From Kitasatospora aureofaciens (GTDB lineage: Bacteria > Actinomycetota > Actinomycetes > Streptomycetales > Streptomycetaceae), in the NCBI GenBank assembly GCA_000720845.1, contig JODU01000010.1:62001-126000 (forward strand): a stretch of DNA of 64,000 nt, in the 5' to 3' direction. A program made the translations under genes and the position numbers. The notes below the pieces were generated by a model. That model saw only the letters and a list, made by a program, of their open reading frames with translations, ran no database searches and had not been told where the DNA came from. Below are positions 1 to 7,560 of this stretch, piece by piece. Each line of letters begins with the position of its first letter. The first letter of the stretch is position 1.

Positions 1-619
1 CTTCCACGAGGCGGACCATGTCGTCCGCCTCGTGGGCGTTCTCCTCGGCGACGATGATGTTGATGCGGACGGGCAGTCCCGCCGTGCGGGAGGCGTCCAG
101 GCCGCGGGTGAACCGGTCGAAGGCGCCGCGGTTGCGGGTGACGGCGTCGTAGGTCTCTCCGGTCGCTCCGTAGAGGCTCACCGTCAGCCGGTAGGGCCGC
201 AGTCGGACGAACAGCTCCTGCATCCTCACTTTGTGGAGCTGACTGCCGTTCGTCGAGATCTGGATCACCATGCCGAGTCCGGTGGCGTACTCGTACGCGG
301 CGGCGAACTGCGGGTCGATCAGGGCCTCCCCGCCGGTGATCTGGAGCCACAGGACGCCGGCATCGCGCAGCATGGTGAGCAGGCGCGTTTTGTCGTCGCA
401 GTCCAGGCACTCGAACCGCTTCTCGCCGAGGTAGCAGAAGCCGCAGTCGTGGTCACAGCCGAGGTTGATCTCCCATGCCGCCTTCACGTACCCGTAGGCG
501 GAGCGTTCCCGGACAAGGAGGGTTTCCCACAGGGGCCCGGTGGGCACGGGCATCTGCCATGCGGCCGTGGTCGCCTCGGCGAGCCAGGCCGGGGCCGACC
601 GGTCCTCGGTGACCGCCAT
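1..619 (-). CDS. Radical SAM protein, 3' end outside window, probably truncated at N-terminus
   Basis: The reverse strand reads without a stop from the ATG at 619 to the window edge. It carries CDHDCGFCY near 457-431, the three-cysteine iron-sulfur site of radical SAM enzymes in the CX3CX2C form. This is followed by LQITGGEALID, the GGE region that contacts the SAM amino group. The rest matches the TIM-barrel core (IQISTNGSQL, RLTVSLYGAT). The C-terminal part lies beyond the window, so substrate and product are unknown. The ATG at 619 was chosen because the apparent original GTG start at 727, which has a good ribosome site, is followed by an in-frame TAG at 691-689. Expression from 619 would lose about 36 residues. 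The fold is certain, but whether the gene still works is not. Confidence 0.75.
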   Translation of the reverse strand, partial: MAVTEDRSAPAWLAEATTAAWQMPVPTGPLWETLLVRERSAYGYVKAAWEINLGCDHDCGFCYLGEKRFECLDCDDKTRLLTMLRDAGVLWLQITGGEALIDPQFAAAYEYATGLGMVIQISTNGSQLHKVRMQELFVRLRPYRLTVSLYGATGETYDAVTRNRGAFDRFTRGLDASRTAGLPVRINIIVAEENAHEADDMVRLVE

Positions 620-727
620 GCGCAGTTCCTCGAATCGGGACTCGGGGAGGGCCAACCCCCTGGCGTGACCGGGTCGGAGGAGGAGGTACTACTGGCCCAG
701 GAACGGGCTCGCGATCAGTTGGTGCAC
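620..727 (-). other. Original 5' end of the radical SAM gene, with in-frame TAG
   Basis: GGAGG sits a few bases upstream of a GTG at 727, in frame with the radical SAM core. The reading is VHQLIASPFLGQ, stop, YLLLRPGHARGLALPESRFEE and onward into the core. Sequence on both sides of the stop resembles one continuous N-terminus that I recall from this family (PFL-x-Q-YLL-RPG). The TAG falls in CCAGTAGTACC, so a tandem AGT duplication of an ancestral CCAGTACC would create it without shifting frame. Confidence 0.65.
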
Positions 728-755
728 GTTGCCTCCATGTCGTCTGGCAGGGGGT

Positions 756-846
756 GGGGCGGGTCCGTGCAGAGGTGGAGTCGGGGGAACTCCTCGGACC
801 CGCCCCGCTCACCGGCCTCCTGTCCTTCGGTTGGCCGGCCGGTGAG
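756..846. repeat. Two back-to-back perfect hairpins
   Basis: The first hairpin pairs GGGGCGGGTCCG (756-767) with CGGACCCGCCCC (795-806) and holds an inner GGAGT/ACTCC stem in its loop. The second starts two bases later and pairs CTCACCGGCC (808-817) with GGCCGGTGAG (837-846). They lie between the start of the broken radical SAM gene and a recombinase remnant, so they may be the end, attachment or transfer site of a decayed mobile element, or regulatory RNA of the radical SAM gene. No function can be assigned from sequence alone. Confidence 0.6.
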
Positions 847-911
847 GCAGGAGGGCCCCGACGCCGGGATCTACGAGGCAGTGGCCAGATCGTTGAGCAG
901 CTCGTCGAGGC

Positions 912-1070
912 GTGGACGCGGGGGAGAGCATCAAGGCGCTCTCCGAATACCTCGGCCACTCGGACCCGGGCTTCACACTCCGGACGTACACGCATCTTCT
1001 TCCGTCCAGCGAGAGTCGAACCCGGAAGACGATCGACGACGCCTTCACCGAAGCCGAAGCCGAAGCGTAA
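912..1070 (+). pseudogene. Tyrosine recombinase (phage-type integrase), C-terminal remnant
   Basis: Fifty-two codons encode the end of a phage-type integrase. LSEYLGHSDPGF holds the catalytic His of the LGH motif, and TLRTYTHLLPSS holds the nucleophilic Tyr. A charged tail and TAA at 1068-1070 follow. A TGA lies ten codons upstream in the same frame, and none of the catalytic domain with the first Arg or Lys is present. It is therefore a 3' fragment of a gene of about 400 codons, left by deletion. Together with the broken radical SAM gene it marks this end of the window as the scar of an integrated element. No tRNA is adjacent. Confidence 0.75.
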
Positions 1071-1271
1071 AGGGCGGCGACCCGACCTCCGCTCAGGGCA
1101 CATCGGTGCCCCCGGTCGATCAACGGGCCGTGGCCGTCTCAGACCCCACCCGCTGCATCGCATGCCTGAGGCACGAAAACCCAGCCGCGTCGGCTCGTGA
1201 CGATGAACCGTCGGAAGCGCCATGGGGCGGCCTGCCCTGGCCGACTGCCCTGGTGAGGCAGGATTGCTGCC

Positions 1272-1652
1272 ATGCGGACCCGACCTGTGCTGGTTTACGA
1301 CGGTGATTGCCGATTCTGTACGACGTCAGTCACCCTCCTCGAACGCCTGCTACGACCCGACTGCTCCATCACGCCGTGGCAGTTCGCTGACCTGGCCGCT
1401 CTGGGCGCCACTCAGGGTCAGGCCGAGTACGAGGCCCTGTGGATCACGCCCGACGGGACCGTGCACGGCGGTGCGCAGGCGGTGGCCAGGCTGTTGCTGC
1501 GGGCAGGCAAGGGGTGGGCCGTTCTCGGCGCGCTGCTCACCCTGCCGCCGTTCCGCTGGGTCGCGCACGGCGTCTACCGGATCGTCGCGAACAACCGCGA
1601 CCGCCTGCCGGGCGGAACCGCGGCCTGCGCCCTCCCTGCAGGCCGTCGCTGA
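1272..1652 (+). CDS. DCC family (DUF393) thiol-disulfide oxidoreductase-like protein
   Basis: This 126-residue protein opens with VLVYDGDCRFC (residues 6-16). That is the DxDCxxC signature of the DUF393/DCC family, which is predicted to have a thioredoxin-like redox role through Cys13 and Cys16. The length is usual for the family. A GGCAGGA stretch about nine bases before the ATG can serve as ribosome site. DCC proteins are often found beside HTTM membrane proteins, and here an HTTM gene converges 52 bases downstream, which suggests a shared redox function. The substrate is unknown. Family confidence is high; function is low. Confidence 0.85.
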   Translation: MRTRPVLVYDGDCRFCTTSVTLLERLLRPDCSITPWQFADLAALGATQGQAEYEALWITPDGTVHGGAQAVARLLLRAGKGWAVLGALLTLPPFRWVAHGVYRIVANNRDRLPGGTAACALPAGRR

Positions 1653-1704
1653 CGGTGGCCCCGGCGGACCGTCGGTGTCATCCCTTCCGCCCTTCCGCCG
1701 ACCG

Positions 1705-2799
1705 TCACCGCAGGTGCACGCCGAGGCTCCCGGACTTGACCTGCGGAGGCACGGTGCCACTCCCGGCCACCCCGGTCTCTCCGCGGGGCCGCGGCAGCCG
1801 TAGGCCGAGCCGCCGTGCCGTACTGCGCCCCAGGCGGGGCAGTGAGGTGTAGAAGCGGTCGGGCAGGAACACGGCGTCCGCGATGATCATGGCGCCCGAG
1901 AATACCGGCAGCCCCAGCAGGACCGCGATGCCGGCGTGCATGCCCAATAGGACTGCGAGGACGGGGTACTTGAGCCTGCCGAACAGTACGAACGGGAAGG
2001 CGACCTGGGTGAGCACGGTCAGGTAGCTGATGGCCGCGATCGCGAGAGGGTACTGGTCCAGGAAGAGGGAGAGCGCGGGCCAGGGCTGGAAGAGTTCGAG
2101 GTGCAGTACGTAGTGGAGTGCCGTGCCGTCGGCCCAGTACGATCCCTGGACCTTGTACAGGCCGGCTGATCCGTACAGGAAGCAGACCTGGGCCGCGATG
2201 ATGAAGACACCGCAGTTGTGCACCACGGTGGTCAAGGTGACGCGGGCGTCACGGAGTTGCCGAGCGGTCGGGCCGGGACTCTTCGCTCGGGTCGCCGCAC
2301 CGGCCGCGCGAGCCGCCCTGCGCCGCTCGCGGCGTGCGTCCAGGGACCAGTGTCGGCCGCACGCGGTGAGCACGAGGTAGAGGGACATCAGGAGGACCAG
2401 GTTGTCGCCTCCGTCCGTCATGAAGATCGACCGTGAGTGGAACGACGTCACCACGACGGCGAACACGATGGACGTGGCCCGGGTCCGCCAGCCGAGCATG
2501 AACAGCGCGGACGTCACCACAGCCATCCCGTAGCACAGCTCGAAGTAGGCGCGGCTGTCGGACAGGAGCAGGAAGCTGTACCACCCGGTCTGGTCGAAGA
2601 GCTGCGCGGCCAGCGCGGGAGTCCATGGGGAGTCCGGCCCCCAGATCTCGTGGCGGTGCGGGAACTCGCGGAGCAGGAAGACCAGGTAGAGCAGTCCGTA
2701 GCCGATGCGCAGCACCGACGTGGCGTACAGGGATACCGGCCGGCCGGTGACGAGCGCGATCGCCGCGGCTGGGAGCTTGCGCAGCTGCTCACTTGCCAT
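1705..2799 (-). CDS. HTTM domain membrane protein (vitamin K-dependent gamma-carboxylase-like)
   Basis: A 364-residue polytopic membrane protein. Hydrophobic segments start with VLRIGYGLLYLVFLL near residue 28 and continue to about residue 320, the pattern of the HTTM (horizontally transferred transmembrane) family, whose bacterial members resemble the membrane part of gamma-glutamyl carboxylase. The motif WGPDSPWTP after the first helix fits the family. The ATG at 2799 lies 11 bases inside the end of the upstream DUF5819 gene, so the two are translationally coupled. The convergent neighbour is a DCC redox protein, a common partner. Substrate unknown. Confidence 0.82.
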   Translation of the reverse strand: MASEQLRKLPAAAIALVTGRPVSLYATSVLRIGYGLLYLVFLLREFPHRHEIWGPDSPWTPALAAQLFDQTGWYSFLLLSDSRAYFELCYGMAVVTSALFMLGWRTRATSIVFAVVVTSFHSRSIFMTDGGDNLVLLMSLYLVLTACGRHWSLDARRERRRAARAAGAATRAKSPGPTARQLRDARVTLTTVVHNCGVFIIAAQVCFLYGSAGLYKVQGSYWADGTALHYVLHLELFQPWPALSLFLDQYPLAIAAISYLTVLTQVAFPFVLFGRLKYPVLAVLLGMHAGIAVLLGLPVFSGAMIIADAVFLPDRFYTSLPRLGRSTARRLGLRLPRPRGETGVAGSGTVPPQVKSGSLGVHLR

Positions 2800-3529
2800 G
2801 AGAGGTCACCTTCCACCAGGGCAGGAGTCGGTTCTCGACAGGTTTCGGTGGGCTGTCCGCTGCGTTGGAGCCGGGCGCCGCGACGGGGAGAGTGATGACT
2901 CGGAGCTGGATGAAGTCGATGTCGCGGACGCTGTCGCCGCGGTGTTCGGCGATGCGGTCCGAGGCGATGTTGTTCATGTATTTCTGGAGCATGACGGCCC
3001 GTTCCGAGCGTGCGGTGTCGTCCTTCCCGTGCGTTTCGGCGTAAGCGGCCCAGGCGCGTCGCAGCAGATTCTGCGCCGTGTGGCTGGGAAACGCCTGGTG
3101 TTCGATGGCCTCACTGTCCACGGCTGACAGGTCGAACCAAGGACTGACCTGCATCGATCCATCGGGGCCGGCGTGCGCGGTTCTCGCCAAAACCTGTCGG
3201 TTGACGGAATCGGGATTGGGAGCGAAAAGCCGCCAGTTCTGTTCGAAGAGGGGGTAGACCCATGCGTCGATCTGCTGGCTGTATCGCCGAGAGACGGGGT
3301 TGGGCGGTGCGACGTGGAAGAAGACGAGGACGACGTGGACCAGAGTCACGGCCAGGCAGAGGAACACGGTCGCATGCAGGACCGTTTTCAGTAGTCGTAC
3401 GGCCACCGGCCGTGATCCGGAAGCGCCCGCTTCGTCGTGGCATTCCCGCGGCGGACCGGAGTCGCACTGCCCGAGGTCCTGCACATCCACTGGTTCGATT
3501 CGGCTGGACACCGCCCACCTTGCCTTCAT
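2789..3529 (-). CDS. DUF5819 family membrane-anchored protein
   Basis: A protein of about 246 residues with one membrane segment (LLKTVLHATVFLCLAVTLVH) followed by a soluble domain. That domain contains NPVSRRYSQQIDAWVYPLF and NWRLFAPNP, the Trp-Arg-Leu-Phe-Ala-Pro-Asn-Pro signature I associate with DUF5819. It overlaps the HTTM gene by 11 bases, so the two form one operon, probably with this protein presenting a soluble domain to the HTTM partner. The frame extends upstream to 3613, but that would translate a perfect 16-bp hairpin, so the ATG at 3529 is preferred. The ribosome site is weak in either case. Function unknown. Confidence 0.75.
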   Translation of the reverse strand: MKARWAVSSRIEPVDVQDLGQCDSGPPRECHDEAGASGSRPVAVRLLKTVLHATVFLCLAVTLVHVVLVFFHVAPPNPVSRRYSQQIDAWVYPLFEQNWRLFAPNPDSVNRQVLARTAHAGPDGSMQVSPWFDLSAVDSEAIEHQAFPSHTAQNLLRRAWAAYAETHGKDDTARSERAVMLQKYMNNIASDRIAEHRGDSVRDIDFIQLRVITLPVAAPGSNAADSPPKPVENRLLPWWKVTSHGK

Positions 3530-3571
3530 GTCTTCTGCCCGCGATCGGTATGCATCTGGAGACGCACCGGA

Positions 3572-3608
3572 GGCGCGCTGCGGAATCGATGTGATTCCGC
3601 AGCGCGCC
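3572..3608 (-). terminator. Perfect hairpin terminator
   Basis: Two perfect 16-base arms (3572-3587 and 3593-3608) enclose a 5-base loop. The hairpin lies 40 bases after the stop of the ice-binding-like gene and 43 bases before the DUF5819 start, both on the minus strand. There is no U-tract, which is usual for Streptomyces terminators. It separates the two transcription units. Confidence 0.75.
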
Positions 3609-3648
3609 GTCATCCGGTGAAGGGACTCATCGCAGCTCGATGGGCTGT

Positions 3649-4911
3649 CTAGCCCTTGGCGTCCTCGTGTTCCTCGGTCTTCGGGGCGTCGCCGTAGCCG
3701 TAGCCGCCGGGGAACTCGTCAGATCCCATGCCGTAGCCGTGATCCGGCTTGCTGGGCATTCCTCCGTGCTCCTTGCCGGGCTTGCCGCCCTCGTCGTGAC
3801 CCTCTCCGTGGCCACCACCGGGCTTACCGCCATGGTCGTCCCCGTGGCCGGGCCCACCGGGCTTGCCGTCGTGGCCGCCGGTGGCGTTGCCGGCGGTGTT
3901 GCCCGAGGTGTTTCCAGCGGTGACGTTGTTGCCACCGGTGTTCCCTGCGGTGTTGCCCGCCGTGTTGCCGGCGGTGTTGCCGGAGGTGGACCCCACGGTG
4001 CCCCCGCCGGTGACGAGCGGCCCGCCCAAAAGGCCGCCACCGATCAGTCCGACGGTGGTGCCGGTCGTCGTACCGGTGGTGGTCCCGGTCGTCGTGCCCG
4101 TTGTGGTCCCGGTCGTCGTGCCGGTGGTGGTCCCGGACGTGGTGCCGGAGGTCGCGCTCGAGCAGCTGCCCGGGAAGATCCTGTTGTTGTCGAGCGTCAC
4201 GGCGCCGTTGCGGGCGAGAGCCCGACCTTCGATGTTCGTCCCCGTGGTCACACTGATCGAGGTGAGAGCCATGAGGGTGCCCACGAACGTCGAGTTGGTG
4301 CCGAGCGTGGCCGAACTTCCGATCTGCCAGTACACGTTGCACGCCGAGGCGCCGTTCGTGAGCAGCACCCGGCTGGAGGAGGCCGTCGTCAGCGCCTCGG
4401 GGATCTGGAAGACCCAGACGGCGTTCGGGTTCCCGCCGGCGTCCAGGATCAGGTCACCGGTGAGGCCCACACCGGACGAAGCGGTGTAGACGCCGGGGAG
4501 CAGGGTCTGACCGGCACCGATTCCCGCCGCGAGGGCGAAGTCGGTGGCCTGGCTCGCGGCGTTGTTGTATGCCGTGACGAGGTCGCTCTTGGCGTTGTTG
4601 GCTACCTGGTCCGCCGCGTGCACGGCACCGAGTACCTGGCCCGGGGGGAAACCGGAGATGGCCGTCCCCGGACTCACTCCGAGATCCTGACTGAGGAGTG
4701 ACGGTCCGGTGTTGGTGACCTCGGAGCCTGCCAGAACCGAGAAACTGGCAGCTGTGCCGAGGGGGACGGGCGTGGCGATCGCCTCGGCAGGTGTCGGCAC
4801 GACGGCGACCATCACGGCGGCAACCGTCGCAGCGAGTCCTGTGGTCAGCCATCCGGTCAAAGAGCGGCATCTGGCCGCCCGGGGGATCTTCAGCTTCATT
4901 TGAGAGGCCAT
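3649..4911 (-). CDS. Secreted ice-binding-like (DUF3494) protein with low-complexity tail
   Basis: A 420-residue protein with a signal peptide (basic start, hydrophobic LAATVAAVMVAVVP, cleavage near AEA). About 215 residues of DUF3494 follow, the beta-solenoid domain of ice-binding proteins: FSVLAGSEVTNTGPS, the LPGVYT turn, VWVFQIPEAL and GRALARNGAVTLDNN. After the final Cys the tail is repetitive: seven GTTTG-type units, then NTAGN units, then a Gly/His/Asp/Lys-rich end. In Streptomyces the domain is better seen as a cell-surface adhesin than as a proven antifreeze. Starts at 4911 and 4899 are both possible; AGGA lies just upstream of the first. It forms its own unit, ended by the hairpin at 3572. 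Confidence 0.85.
   Translation of the reverse strand: MASQMKLKIPRAARCRSLTGWLTTGLAATVAAVMVAVVPTPAEAIATPVPLGTAASFSVLAGSEVTNTGPSLLSQDLGVSPGTAISGFPPGQVLGAVHAADQVANNAKSDLVTAYNNAASQATDFALAAGIGAGQTLLPGVYTASSGVGLTGDLILDAGGNPNAVWVFQIPEALTTASSSRVLLTNGASACNVYWQIGSSATLGTNSTFVGTLMALTSISVTTGTNIEGRALARNGAVTLDNNRIFPGSCSSATSGTTSGTTTGTTTGTTTGTTTGTTTGTTTGTTVGLIGGGLLGGPLVTGGGTVGSTSGNTAGNTAGNTAGNTGGNNVTAGNTSGNTAGNATGGHDGKPGGPGHGDDHGGKPGGGHGEGHDEGGKPGKEHGGMPSKPDHGYGMGSDEFPGGYGYGDAPKTEEHEDAKG
3860..4150 (-). repeat. Coding tandem repeats in the ice-binding-like gene
   Basis: Within the gene, near-identical 12-base units encode Gly-Thr-Thr-(Thr/Val/Ser) seven to eight times. They are followed by units encoding Asn-Thr-(Ala/Ser/Gly)-Gly. 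Such repeats are prone to slippage and probably differ in copy number between strains. They form a flexible Thr/Gly linker between the solenoid and the charged tail. Confidence 0.75.
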
Positions 4912-5249
4912 TTCCTGTGGAGGGGCCGTGAGCTACCGGGACTTCTTTCTGCCCGGGAAGCTTGAGAATTGATGGAATATTACGCAGAAATGTGCCCGAG
5001 GAGGATTGATTGCGGGCGGGTCGTGCCCGGTTGAAGATTAGGAACCCCAATGCGCGCAAGTATTCTGCAATTAATATTTACGTCGGCGGGGTTGGCTGAC
5101 GGGAAGCGCGGGATTTGATTTATTTCGCGGCGCGACGCGGTCCGTGTTGAGGGGTGGATGGGTGCCCGATGCCGGTTGGAGCAAAAAGTACGAAAGGCGT
5201 ACATTTGAACGAGAGTGCCGTGTGGGCCTCGTGAGGGAGGACTGTCCCG
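4912..5249. promoter_or_regulatory. Divergent intergenic region with AT-rich patches and a promoter for the Asp23 gene
   Basis: No gene was found in these 338 bases. Two stretches (about 4965-5000 and 5055-5125) are far more AT-rich than the surroundings. For the rightward gene, TTGGAG (5176-5181) and TACATT (5200-5205) are 18 bases apart and make a fair promoter. The inverted repeat GTACG-AAAGG-CGTAC overlaps its spacer at 5188-5202. The leftward promoter of the ice-binding gene probably lies in the AT-rich part but cannot be placed. Confidence 0.5.
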
Positions 5250-5681
5250 ATGACTGAGAACACCGGCGTCAGGCGTGGTGGAGCGCCCGGGTCTCGCGGC
5301 CGGACGACCATCGCGGATGTAGTGGTGGCGAAGATCGCCGGAATGGCGGCGAGGGACGTGCGCGGCGTCCATGCCCTGGGCAGCGGATCCGCCCGCGCGA
5401 TGGGATCCATGCGGGAACGGGTGCCTGGTGCCGGGAGCGGCCGGTCCGCCACCCGCGGAGTCAGCGTCGAGGTCGGAGAGCTGCAGGCGGCCGTTGATCT
5501 GGAGATCGTCGTCGACTACGGCTTCCCGATCACGGACGTGGCCGGTGAGGTGCGCGAGAACGTGGTTTCGGCCGTGGAGCGGATGGCGGGTCGGGAAGTC
5601 GTCGAAGTCAACATCACGGTGAGCGACGTGAAACTGCCCGATGAGGAGGAAGAGGAGGAAGAGGGGCAGCGCGTCCAGTAG
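5250..5681 (+). CDS. Asp23/Gls24 family envelope stress protein
   Basis: 143 residues. The centre reads TTIADVVVAKIAGMAARDVRGVHAL and later VAVDLEIVVDYGFPI-type sequence, then VRENVVSAVERMAGREVVEVNI. This is the full Asp23/Gls24 domain, a cytoplasmic protein that clusters at the membrane and is linked to alkaline and envelope stress. The tail is strongly acidic, with seven Glu in a row. GGGAGGA about nine bases before the ATG is a strong ribosome site. A small membrane protein follows 38 bases on, the usual arrangement in which a hydrophobic partner anchors Asp23. Confidence 0.9.
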   Translation: MTENTGVRRGGAPGSRGRTTIADVVVAKIAGMAARDVRGVHALGSGSARAMGSMRERVPGAGSGRSATRGVSVEVGELQAAVDLEIVVDYGFPITDVAGEVRENVVSAVERMAGREVVEVNITVSDVKLPDEEEEEEEGQRVQ

Positions 5682-5719
5682 TCGAGGTCGAAGGGCCGGC
5701 GTAGGCGAAGGAGCGCGTG

Positions 5720-5947
5720 ATGAGCAGAGCCATGGTGGGCCTGATCACGGGAATGGCCCTGGGTTTCGCCGCCTATTTCGGGGACGCCTGGGCGTTCCTG
5801 CTGGTCCTGGGGCTGGGCGCCGTCGGTCTCGCGGTCGGGCGGTTGATGGAGGGCGACCTTGAGCCGGGCGAGCTCGTCCGCCGCCGGGACCGGCGGGAAC
5901 GGATCCGTGACGACCGGCGTCGGAACCGCGGGGACTGGCGGCGGTGA
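5720..5947 (+). CDS. Small two-helix membrane protein, likely Asp23 partner
   Basis: 75 residues. Two hydrophobic stretches (MVGLITGMALGFAAYFG and FLLVLGLGAVGLAVGRLM) are followed by a tail of about 30 residues that is very rich in Arg and Asp. AAGGAG at 5708-5713 is six bases before the ATG at 5720; a GTG at 5717 directly precedes it and is less well spaced. Its place after the Asp23 gene and its size match the small hydrophobic proteins (DUF2273-like) that pair with Asp23. The exact family was not recognised. Confidence 0.8.
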   Translation: MSRAMVGLITGMALGFAAYFGDAWAFLLVLGLGAVGLAVGRLMEGDLEPGELVRRRDRRERIRDDRRRNRGDWRR

Positions 5948-5960
5948 GCCGGGGAACCGC

Positions 5961-6833
5961 TCAGGGCCGCTTTACCGCGTCGATGTATCCCTTGATGACG
6001 TCGTTGATGAGTCCGCGCGTTCGGTCAGGACTGAGAGCCTGGGCCTGAAGGTGGTCGTACAGCACGCTGTAGTGCTGCACGTCGGACGGCTTCTCCAGGC
6101 AGAGATCGCTGGTGTGCCGGTCCAGGCACACCACCCCAGCCTCCGACGTGTCGGTGAAGCGCAGGATGGAGAACTGTCCTGACATGCCTGGGTGGGCCCC
6201 TGCCGTGTAGGGGAGAACCTGCACCGTGATGTGCGGCTCGGTGGCAAGCACGTTCAGGTGTTCCAGTTGCTCCCGCATGATGTCGGGGCTGCCGACCATG
6301 CGGTGCAGCATCGATTCGTCCAGGACGGCCCACAGACGCAACGGGCGAGCCGGGTCGTAGATCCGGTGCTGACGGCGCAACCTCACGTTGAGGTGCGCGG
6401 CCGCCTCTTCTGCGGTGAGCCGGGGAATGGTTTCCTCGATGACCGTGGTGGCATAGGCGGGGGTCTGCAGCAGCGCGGGGATGACTAGGGACTCGTAGGT
6501 GTGGAGGGAGGCGGCGTCCGTCTCCAGGGCGATGTAGACGCTCTGGGGGATGTCGCCGTAGGAGTGCCACCAGCCGTGCTGTCCGGACTCCTGAGCCATC
6601 CGCATGAGGGAGCCGACGACCTGCGGGTCCGACACCCCGTAGATGGTGCACAGATCGCGCACATCACGGGGTTTGATGGCGCGGTTGCCGTTCTCCATAT
6701 GACTGATCTTGGGCTGGGAGACCATGAGGCGTTCTGCCACCTCGGAGCCCTTCAGCCCACTGGCCTGGCGAAGCCGACGCAGCTCGGCTCCCAGGCGGCG
6801 TCTCCTGACGGTGGGGTTGGCGTTCGCCGTCAC
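5961..6833 (-). CDS. XRE-family regulator with DUF5753 domain
   Basis: 290 residues. An N-terminal helix-turn-helix (about residues 10-65) contains LRRLRQASGLKGSEVAERL and VSQPKISHMENGNR. It is followed by the DUF5753 domain (TYESLVIPALLQTPAYATTV, LDESMLHRMVG, ITVQVLPYTAGAHPGMSGQF). This is the large Streptomyces family of BldB- and WhiJ-system regulators. The GTG at 6833 has GGAGG ten bases upstream; the frame extends further but that part does not look like protein of this family. The usual small DUF397 partner is absent beside it. It converges on the Asp23 operon with a 13-base gap. Confidence 0.88.
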   Translation of the reverse strand: MTANANPTVRRRRLGAELRRLRQASGLKGSEVAERLMVSQPKISHMENGNRAIKPRDVRDLCTIYGVSDPQVVGSLMRMAQESGQHGWWHSYGDIPQSVYIALETDAASLHTYESLVIPALLQTPAYATTVIEETIPRLTAEEAAAHLNVRLRRQHRIYDPARPLRLWAVLDESMLHRMVGSPDIMREQLEHLNVLATEPHITVQVLPYTAGAHPGMSGQFSILRFTDTSEAGVVCLDRHTSDLCLEKPSDVQHYSVLYDHLQAQALSPDRTRGLINDVIKGYIDAVKRP

Positions 6834-7128
6834 GAGCGGGCTACCTCCTGCTCCAATTCGTCGTGCCGGCCCGTAGATTTCCAGATCCAGGGCTTGTGGA
6901 GCGAGTGCCGTGCCGTCCTGCTCCGGGACGGCCGAAAATGGGATCTGCCCGCGTAATGTGCCGCACAGGCGAAGCCGACGGCGCCCTGCCCACCACCCGG
7001 ACTCCACCTCGGCAGCCCCCTGGCAGGACCGGTGTGCCCTCAATGTGCCCTGGCCGCCTGACGCCCCCTCCCCGGCAAGCAAAAGGGCGAGGCCCGAAGA
7101 CCCCGCCCGACCCTCACGAAACCCCAGC

Positions 7129-7560
7129 TCAGGGCCACACCAGGCAATAAGGCTGATGCCCCGCCTCGTGCAGCCGGTGCGAGAAGTCCTGCCACTCGTG
7201 CAGCAGTTGGTACACGTTGAACGCGTCCCGTGGGCCGCCTCGGTCCGGGACCGTGGACCATATGAAGGCGGCCGCGCCGACCGCCTCCTCGCCGATGCCG
7301 CGCAGGGGGTCGACGACCGTCATCGGGAGCTTGACGACCGCGTAGTCGGGGTGCAGGACGACCAGCTCCAGCGGGGGGACCTTGTGCAGGGGGACGCCCT
7401 CGATGCCGGTGAGGACCATGGCGGCCATGGTCTCCGGCTTGATCTTGGTGAACATGCCGTTCATCCCGAGCTCGTCGCCGCCCAGCTCCTCGGGGCGCAT
7501 CGAGATCGGGACGCGGGCCGCGGTCGCGCCGTCGGGCGCGCCGAAGTACTTGTAGGTCAC
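7129..7560 (-). CDS. Conserved Streptomyces protein of unknown function
   Basis: 143 residues with no signal peptide or membrane segment. The chosen GTG gives VTYKYFGAPDGATAARVP and so on; the upstream continuation of the frame is low-complexity Arg/Gly and not protein-like. The C-terminal half contains IWSTVPDRGGPRDAFNVYQ and WQDFSHRLHEAGHQPYCLVWP, rich in Trp and His. I recall such proteins next to hemL in other streptomycetes but know no function. It is transcribed away from hemL. Confidence 0.75.
   Translation of the reverse strand: MTYKYFGAPDGATAARVPISMRPEELGGDELGMNGMFTKIKPETMAAMVLTGIEGVPLHKVPPLELVVLHPDYAVVKLPMTVVDPLRGIGEEAVGAAAFIWSTVPDRGGPRDAFNVYQLLHEWQDFSHRLHEAGHQPYCLVWP

Noticed and set aside
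32..1306. 424-codon open frame on the plus strand at the left end
   Set aside because: It runs opposite the radical SAM core and across the integrase remnant in another frame. The translation shows no domain.
3860..4150. Regular repeats resembling a CRISPR array
   Set aside because: The period is about 12 bases without spacers, it is in frame inside the ice-binding-like gene, and no cas gene is near.
7082..7128. Terminator between the hypothetical gene at 7129 and the XRE gene
   Set aside because: GGGCGAGG can pair with CCCCGCCC only with a mismatch and a short stem; too weak to list.
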